A DNA stretch of 64,000 nt from Ceratodon purpureus (Eukaryota > Streptophyta > Bryopsida > Pseudoditrichales > Ditrichaceae). The stretch lies in assembly GCA_014871385.1 (NCBI GenBank), contig CM026426.1, forward strand, positions 109,960,457 to 110,024,456. The letters are read 5' to 3'. The notes under the pieces are model-generated. The model ran no database searches. It was given only the letters and a program-made list of their open reading frames with translations, and was not told the DNA's origin. Shown here piece after piece: positions 57,301 to 64,000 of this stretch. The translations under genes and the position numbers were made by a program. The first letter of the stretch is position 1; each line of letters starts with the position of its first letter.

Positions 57301-58128
57301 GAATTTGAAATGGTGTACTGAAAAATGTTGCGGTGTAATTGGACACCCTCTGATTCTAAAACGCAGACGTTATGAAAGGGGTTGCAGTCAGGCAGAGGTC
57401 CCACCTCCGTGGCGAATATGGCCCCACCCACGTGGGTCACGCTGTTCGAACCGTCGACCTTGTAAGTGAAGGAAGTAATACTGCGAGTTATTGCAGTGGA
57501 TATTTCCCTCGAGGGATGTTCATCCGTGACGTCAGGGCGAGGGTAGTCTCCAAAGGTAAAGTAACAACTTATCGTTACTCTCTGTTACCCGGTGCTCGTG
57601 ACCAGGATGACGTTCATGTTATGGTTTCCAGCGGATATACGGGAGGAAATCCTCATGCCCTGTTTGTTAGTACCTGGATACAATATATGATTTATGCCCG
57701 GGATATATTCTATATTCTTATCCGCCCATGTAATACCTAGTTTATTGCTCTAAAACTCGTATCCGTTTTTGCGATTGACTATTGATATTGAGGAACGGCT
57801 CATGTCCATTTTCACTACTCGGTATCTTGCGCATAAGATTCTTATTGACGCTCGGAATATCGAGTGAGGTTATTGGCTGGATGAATGACATCATCCTTGC
57901 AAGATCTGTTACAGATCACGGATGTGGAGCATGAATTGCATATTCGATTGGGTGTGCAGTGATTTAGAAACTGAAGCGCCTTGGGACGGTATTTAATTTT
58001 TCAAAACCATACAATGGTTCACTGAAGCACATGCGTGATACTTCACTGTGTAAGCTATGTCTTCGATACTAAACCAAAACCGAACAGTGGTCTAGGCCAA
58101 CATGGTTAAAGGAAGTCCAAATACTACA
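57301..58128 (+). other. Spacer with one weak ORF (57372-57740)
   Basis: A 122-residue plus-strand frame (MKGVAVRQRSHLRGEYG...) has a mixed, protein-like composition but no recognised family and no supporting context. The rest is non-coding. The copia 5' LTR would be expected here but I cannot delimit it. Confidence 0.3.
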
Positions 58129-58853
58129 CTACAATCTCGCACCACCTCCCCTGGGATGCCCAGGGACCTTAGGCTTCTTGTGGAGTAGTTTAGTGTCCCA
58201 TTTGACATACACGCTAGATCCACTTGATTTCACGAGAGCTTGGTCCATCGTTGTTATAGGTTGTCTGTCCTCTACATACATGAGTGGAAGATTTGGCACA
58301 AATACCTTGTGCACTTGTACCATCTGCTGACCATTTGAACAAAGGGATCCGAACTTGGACTTGCGGAATTTCCAACTCCCACCTACTTTACCTTCCGCCA
58401 CCACCATCTAACCACACTATGGATGCAGAATGTAAACTAGTGTATTGACGGCTATTGCATCACTAGTGATTCGCGGTAAAAGAATTACCTCAAATCTCAT
58501 ACGCAATGGTCGATGAACTCGTGTAGGATCCGAAGACATGGCGCAAGTGCTAACACCATCGACAGTAGACATAATATCAGACGACTGGTGACGAGTGTGT
58601 GCCGATGGAGAAGTGTGGGTGAGGGTGGGTATGTTGAGCTCTCTGCTGGAGAGGGGAGTGCTGTCGTTCCGTGGTGCCGGGGAGGGATCACCTAAACCCG
58701 TCCCTATGGAGGCAGATACATCGGTGGACACTGCAGCTCCAATTGGCATTCGATTTCTAAAATTCTGCACCACTCTGTTAGGGGTCACAAGAATAGTATC
58801 TCCGCTGGCCGAGGACGGTGAAGCATTTTCTAGTAAACGGACAACGTCATCAG
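58129..58853 (-). CDS. Hypothetical gene, 3' part (split by insertion)
   Basis: Two minus-strand frames: 58853-about 58430 (NPDDVVRLLENASPSSASGD, RVVQNFRNRMPIGAA) and 58407-58129 (SWKFRKSKFGSLC, VHKVFVPNLPLMYVED). They look like exons of the gene whose upstream part lies right of 61448: the reading direction agrees, and the insertion between them carries terminal inverted repeats. The second frame ends in a basic, Pro/Gly-rich tail. No family recognised. Confidence 0.4.
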
Positions 58854-58984
58854 GGTTGTCATAATAGACGGACGGGCCATAAAATTGTCGTGTAGTCACG
58901 TGACGGACGTGACGGACGGTTATCGGACGGGCTCCCCTGCGATAAATTACTGTCCTCACAGTTTACTACTGTTTACCATGGGTG

Positions 58985-59059
58985 GCACCCGTCGCAGCGT
59001 CTGCTCGCGCCCGTAGGCACACCCGCGAGCACTCGGGAGCGCAGAAAAAAAAAATTTTA

Positions 59060-59156
<97 letters not shown>

Positions 59157-59245
59157 TTTTATTTTTTATTTTATTTTTTTGTTTTGGTGCGCGCGCCAGA
59201 GTGCTCGCGGGCGTGCCTACGGGCGCGAGCATTCAGGCGCGAGAC
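58985..59245. repeat. Large inverted repeat with (TA)n centre
   Basis: The left arm near 59007-59045 (CTCGCGCCCGTAGGCAC, CCGCGAGCACTC) and the right arm near 59195-59230 (GAGTGCTCGCGGG, GTGCCTACGGGCGCGAG) are inverted copies. Between them are an A run, about 80 bases of TA repeats and a T run. It could extrude as a cruciform or long hairpin. Frames across it are artefacts. Confidence 0.9.
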
Positions 59246-59639
59246 TTTCACAAAGAAATTGTTCATTTCATTTTGGTGATAGTTCATCCTTTGGGCATGT
59301 GCATGTAGGCATGTACATAGGAAAAAATAAAGCACCAAAATGAAATGAACATTTTCTTGGTGGAGGTTGGGTGCGTGCGTGTCGGTGTGCGTAGAAAAAA
59401 CTAGCACAAAAATGAAATGAAACCGAACTCCCAAAACTCATGTAGATATGTTCTTGTATGATTTGAATCCTGATTTTTGTACTATTAAAGTTATTCTTGT
59501 TAAATATAGTTTTATATTTTGTTCATGATTGCATTCATTAATTAAATATGTAAATAACTTATATTTCATGTTATTCTTGAATTTATTTACCATGTTTCAT
59601 TCAATTGGCACATATAATAAGTTTACATAACAAATATAG

Positions 59640-60440
59640 GAAAAAAAATACATCATAGACTTGGAATGATAAAATAAATACATGATAGACTAAGAATGGA
59701 AGAAAAAGAAAACAAGAAGATAGAATGGAATAGTAATGAAGTTAAAAATAACAAGATGATAGAATAGAAGACAATTAAAAAAATATATAAAAATAAAAGA
59801 TGGAATGGGCGATTAATCGAAGAATAAATAAATAAATAAATACATCATCCACTAGAAATGGAAGAAAAGGAAAACAAGAAGATAGAATGGAATTATAATG
59901 AAGTTCAAAAGGACGAGATGATAGAATGGAAGACAATTGGAAAAATATATAAAAATAAAAGATGGCATGGGCGACTAATCAAAGAATAAATAAATAAATA
60001 AATACATCATCCACTAGAAATGGAAGAAAAGGAAAACAAGAAGATAGAATGGAATTATAATGAAGTTCAAAAGGACGAGATGATAGAATGGAAGACAATT
60101 GGAAATTTTAATACACAAAAATAAAAGATAGAATGTGAAACCAATGGAAGAATAAATAAATAAATAAATACATGATAGGCTAAGAATGGAAGAAAAGGAA
60201 AAGAAGAAGATAGAATGGAATTATAACGAAGTTAAAGGAATGAGATGATAGAATGGAAGACAATTGGAAATTTTAATATATAAAAATAAAAGATAGAATG
60301 TGAGACCAATGGAAGGCTATTAAAATACATAAATACATCATCCACTGGATATAGAAGAAAAGGAAAACGAGAAGATAGAATGGAAGAAGAATAGAAAAAT
60401 CAACAAATAAAGGGATAGAATGGGAGAAATATAAAAAAAA
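59640..60440. repeat. AT-rich tandem array, 162-166-bp period, five units
   Basis: GATAGAATGG following an AAAACAAGAA-type block occurs at 59719, 59881, 60043, 60209 and 60374. Units also share AATAAATAAATAAATACAT and GAAGACAATTGGAAA. The two spacings on the left are exactly 162. No coding content. Confidence 0.85.
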
Positions 60441-60779
60441 GTCATGGATAAAAAGCCATCAAGTGTGATGAACGACATAGTCAACAATGAATTGACGTTT
60501 CAATAGATTATGATTTAATCAACGCGAAGATAGTGGAAATGTACACAAAATGTTCTAGTTTAAACAAAATTAAACTAACTCCAAAATCTTCTACTAATCT
60601 AATTATCTATGCCTTTTGCTACTATTTTAATTCTAATATCATATTACAAAAATGTTCTCATCACTCATCGATCTCCATCACATCGCGTATTGAGCAATTG
60701 AGCTCCCTAGTCTGGCAACAATTATTTGTGCATAAAATTGCAATGAATAGCTTCCTGATGGAAGTCCGATGCAAGCTAT

Positions 60780-61073
60780 TAGGCGAGTGCAGACGGGCGC
60801 CAGTACTCGGGCGCGAGCATACCGGCGAGAGCAAAGGAGGAAGTAGCACCAAAATGAAATGATCAAGAACTTGGTGGAAGTCCGGCGCACGCCATCGGGC
60901 GAGTGCGGACGGGCGCGAGCATACGGGCGAGTGCGAAAAAAAAATAAAAAAAAATAAAAAAAAATAAAAAATTTCAGAACTTTGGCTGGTTTCTGTGTGC
61001 GCGTTTGCTGATACGCTCGCGCCCGTCTACGCGCGCCCGAGTACAGACGGGCGCGAACATACAGGCGTTTGCG

Positions 61074-61107
<34 letters not shown>

Positions 61108-61320
61108 AAAAACTATGGCTGGTTTCTGTGTGCGCGTTTCCTGATACGCTCGCGCCCGTCTGCGCGCGCCCGAGTGCAGACGGGCGCGAGCATACGGGCG
61201 AGTGCGGAAAAAAAAAAAAAAAAAAAAAAAATTTTTTTTTTTTTTTTTTTTTTTGCACCCGCCCGTTTGCTCGCGCCCGAATGGACGCGCGCGAGCGCAA
61301 GCGTGCGCAAAAGTCAGCGC
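60780..61320. repeat. GC-rich palindromic repeats separated by poly-A/T
   Basis: Several units of CGCTCGCGCCCGTCT ... AGACGGGCGCGAGCAT, each a self-complementary block, followed by A runs of 20-35 bases. Two adjacent units share TATGGCTGGTTTCTGTGTGC (60980 and 61114). They are related to the arms of the large inverted repeat at 58985-59245 at the other side of the same element. Confidence 0.85.
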
Positions 61321-61447
61321 TAGGTAAATTCGTTTTTCCCTTACCGTGAGTCAACCGGTGAATTCCCTTATGTGACGGACACGGGGGTGTGTCTTGTCAC
61401 CATGACGGACTAACGGACTAACGGACGGTCGGTCTATTATGACAACC

Positions 61448-63109
61448 ATGAACGGCATCCACGGCTCTTGTAACGAAGCCACCTGATTTCACGAGCCTGG
61501 ACATTGTTCCATTATGCTGATCACCGAGAGAGACGTCGTTTGGAGGAATCGGTGGAGTCGATGTCGTATGGGAGGCAGGTTGATTAGCATCGTTCACTGT
61601 AGATGTTGGTTTAGGACACGGTGGAGGTAATGGTGGTTGCTGGACGGGATTGACGAGCCTGAGCAATAACTCTTTGACTTCTCTGATCTAATCCTTGCTG
61701 GATGATAGATCTACAGCCATTTTCTGGACTGTCGACTCCAAGGCATGAATTCGGGTTGATTCTCGAATACTGTACGGGGGCGTTGCACAGGAATGTTGTT
61801 CACAAAGAAACCAAGTGCATGAGAAGTGAAAATCTGAGCTGGACATACGAAGCCTTTACATCTGAGAGCGCGTGGTGACTTTACGTACACACAAGTGCAG
61901 AGTGACTTAGGTGGTAATACATGCGGATAATATGGGAGGATTCACTGGAGGGAAACAAGGAGTGTCGACGTGCCGGGGACCTTGACCCGAGCCGGCAGTT
62001 AGAACTGGTTGGACGCCTATCGTCGGAGTACTTTGCTGAAATTCACTATCTTGGCTCCCTGAAGACATGCTATTGAACGTGGACATGCTGGGAAGCCTGC
62101 TTGATCCCCCTTCTTGAACTTGTGTCCCGAATAACAACTGGGAGAAGGATGTAATAAGAATTGTTAACCGGATTTCTTGGAATAAATAGATGAATGGTTC
62201 AAAAGCTTCAGTATTATGACTTACTTGGTCTGATGACTGCTGCGAATGGTGTGGATCAGGTGTCACTTCCGCATGATGTAGTCGCGTGGACTTGTTTTTC
62301 TTCCGCATCTCAGTCATTGCTACGGATTCCTCTTTCCCAGCTGCACTCAACCAATATTTCCTCTACTCCGTAAAAGCCTCCACCGGACAACGGGGATGTC
62401 TCTGACCACTTTTTTTAATAAAATACTTCTTCCAAGATTTTCTATCGTTTTAAAGAGCAGTTTTCAAAAATCTTCCTAAGTATTTTATGTCTAATGGCCT
62501 AGAGTAGGTAAAGGTTTGTGCTAATTTCTCAGCAACACACTCAACTTGAGATTGCCAATACTCTCGCCTGGCCTTATAACTTCGAACCTTAAAACTAATG
62601 GTTTGCCTAGCACATAGGTGTGCCGCCCGGTGCCATGGGCTTCTGAGTCCGATTACAATACCTGAGTCTGATACGGGGATCTCTATAACCGGGTCTCGGT
62701 TTTGGGCATGAGCGGCAGCCATTTCCTTCAGGTACGGCCTCTTAAATTCACGAGTTGCAGCTCGCCTCTTGCTTGAGTCCAACCTGCCCGACATCTGCGC
62801 GGTGTGCTGGGAAGAAGGAGGATCGATGTTGCTGTTCTCCTGTGCTATGTGATGTGTACCTGGTTCATGAACGTTAGCCCTCTGATTGTCGATGTTGCTG
62901 TTGGGTGTAGAGTGGGTGGGGCACGTTGATGATGACGGCATCGACCTCGGGCTACTGCGCAATTCCGCGGGAATATCGTCAAATAGCGTTGGAGACGGGC
63001 CTCGCTGTGGCATGAAGCGAGACTGCGGAGGAAAGCATGTTTGTTCTTGGTACATAGCGTATAAGGGTGCGGACACGGTCGCATGGGGTATTCCTAGCGA
63101 CTGCAACAA
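61448..63109 (-). CDS. Hypothetical multi-exon gene, possible transposase-related
   Basis: Minus-strand exons: 63109-62450 with a Pro/Ser-rich start and then PWHRAAHLCARQTISFKVRS and SYKARREYWQSQVE; continuing past 62450 (WKKYFIKKSG); then 62350-about 62227 (KEESVAMTEMRKKNKSTRLH) spliced (GTAAGT donor, CCAG acceptor) to LLFGTQVQEGGSSRLP and on to 61907; and 61666-61448. The gene continues left of the inserted element at 58853. The Arg/Trp/Lys-rich block resembles the DNA-contacting part of plant Ptta/En/Spm-like proteins, but this is only an impression. One in-frame stop is present near the join at 62450. Confidence 0.4.
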
Positions 63110-63712
63110 TGTATAGTAAGTTGTTAGTCCCGAAGCAACATTTTCCGCTTTCTAAATTTCTGCACATTTCTAAATTACATGTTCAACGGAGTAGGAATTT
63201 AAAGAATACGTAGTTATCAAATGAAAAGTATGATTTGCCCACGTATAGAGTCATGAAGGTCAGGATGCACTTTGTCAAAACCACCGAGGATATTTAGTAT
63301 GGAGTGAAGTCACAATCTAAAACAAAACAAAAAATTTATACTTGTCTTCAAAAAAATAGAGAGCAAGTAGGCTTCACCATTAGAATTAAGGACTCATATT
63401 AATCGATTGATAATGAAAGTACCCGGCTATGAATAACGTTTTGCAACAGTCTAGAGGTCACCTGTAGTCCTGAAAGACAATGCATGCATTTTCATTGAAC
63501 GGGATTATATTAAACAACATTTCTGAAAAAAAGCGATGTTAATGGAAACCAGAAACGCGAGATCCATGAACTGCTGTCTAGTGGACAGGATGCATAAGTA
63601 AGGCCTAGGTTTCATATAATTACGTCCACGAGATGTGGAGTGTGTGAGAGAACCGTATAAGATTAACAATGAACCAGCGAATGGAAATGTCGAGACGGGG
63701 TCTTAAATGCAT
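63110..63712. other. Spacer or intron, nothing recognised
   Basis: AT-rich, no frame of note. It may be an intron between the frame at 63109 and the one at 63713-64000. Confidence 0.35.
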
Positions 63713-64000
63713 TCACCCAATCATGCAAACGTAGTCATGAAATGATGAAGCAGGAAGATAATTGGTGAGAGACAATACCTGAGTGTAGGGAGCAGAAGAC
63801 GTCCGTCTTCCGTTGGGGAATTGATGGTGCGCCATCCTCACAGGAAACGCCATTTGAAGATGGGAGTCAAGCTGAAAAATACCAGGGGCTCCCGACGGCG
63901 GTGGTGGTGAATGGGAGCTGCCAACAGACTCCGTGTTGTCTGTTGGCCAAGGATCAAATTCTGCTTCATGTCGGGGCATGGATTCCCTAGACCTTACCAT
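63713..64000 (-). CDS. Pro/Ser-rich partial frame at window edge
   Basis: A 95-residue minus-strand frame (MVRSRESMPRHEAEFDP..., SHSPPPPSGAPG) in the same direction as the gene to its left, with a similar Pro/Ser-rich composition. It probably is an upstream exon of that gene. The start may lie outside the window. Confidence 0.35.
   Translation of the reverse strand: MVRSRESMPRHEAEFDPWPTDNTESVGSSHSPPPPSGAPGIFQLDSHLQMAFPVRMAHHQFPNGRRTSSAPYTQVLSLTNYLPASSFHDYVCMIG

Larger units (their letters stand above)
58854..61447. mobile_element. Non-autonomous TIR element, about 2.6 kb
   Basis: The ends are inverted copies of GGTTGTCATAATAGAC with a further GAC block (20 of 22 positions match: 58854-58875 and 61426-61447). 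GACGGAC-type motifs repeat just inside both ends. No transposase frame is inside. The content is GC-rich palindromes, a (TA)n tract, poly-A/T runs and a 163-bp tandem array. It splits a minus-strand gene. I could not define a target-site duplication, so the superfamily is open. A plain DNA transposon derivative is the best reading. Confidence 0.65.

Noticed and set aside
58966-59308. Tyr/Ile-repeat frames
   Set aside because: Translation of the (TA)n tract inside the inverted repeat.

Overview
The window looks like nuclear DNA from a streptophyte (land plant or charophyte alga) with a large, transposon-filled genome. The grounds are a SUVR1/2/4-type SET-domain gene (a plant lineage of H3K9 methyltransferases), GT-AG introns, Ty1/copia and Ty3/gypsy-type relics, MULE transposases, and long low-complexity tracts. 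I cannot name the species. A charophyte such as Chara would fit but is a guess. I found no rRNA, tRNA or CRISPR.

Layout. 0-5.5 kb: a decayed coiled-coil gene, a copia fragment and a small acidic gene. 5.9-8.0 kb: homopurine and G-rich hairpin arrays. 8.6-18.4 kb: unit A, a minus-strand gene joining a ParB/Srx-like domain to a bacterial-type beta-class amino-methyltransferase domain, divergent from a plus-strand accessory ORF and a MULE transposase. 19.6-26.3 kb: a plus-strand DDE-type transposase-like gene convergent with a minus-strand SUVR4-like histone methyltransferase gene. 27.3-38.6 kb: unit B, a diverged second copy of the methyltransferase/MULE pair. 39-41.5 kb: repeats around an orphan ORF. 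42.5-49.2 kb: a gag-protease LTR element whose LTR sits inside a third MULE copy (unit C, 49.2-51.9 kb), followed by an inverted homologue of the accessory ORF. 53.6-57.3 kb: a truncated copia element holding a solo-type LTR. 58-64 kb: a hypothetical minus-strand gene split by a 2.6-kb terminal-inverted-repeat element.

The main result is a likely undescribed transposon architecture. A MULE-type transposase is paired head-to-head with a ParB-methyltransferase fusion protein, twice in this window. The two methyltransferase genes are strongly diverged yet share domain order and intron positions. Their introns and flanks are loaded with a GGATCC-centred palindrome, partly as arrays with an exact 149-bp period. 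Between them lies a second apparent element that combines another transposase with an H3K9 methyltransferase, and its non-coding DNA is enriched in GTAC/AGTACT. Two unrelated elements thus each seem to carry an epigenetic writer. Whether either writer acts on its own element is inference.
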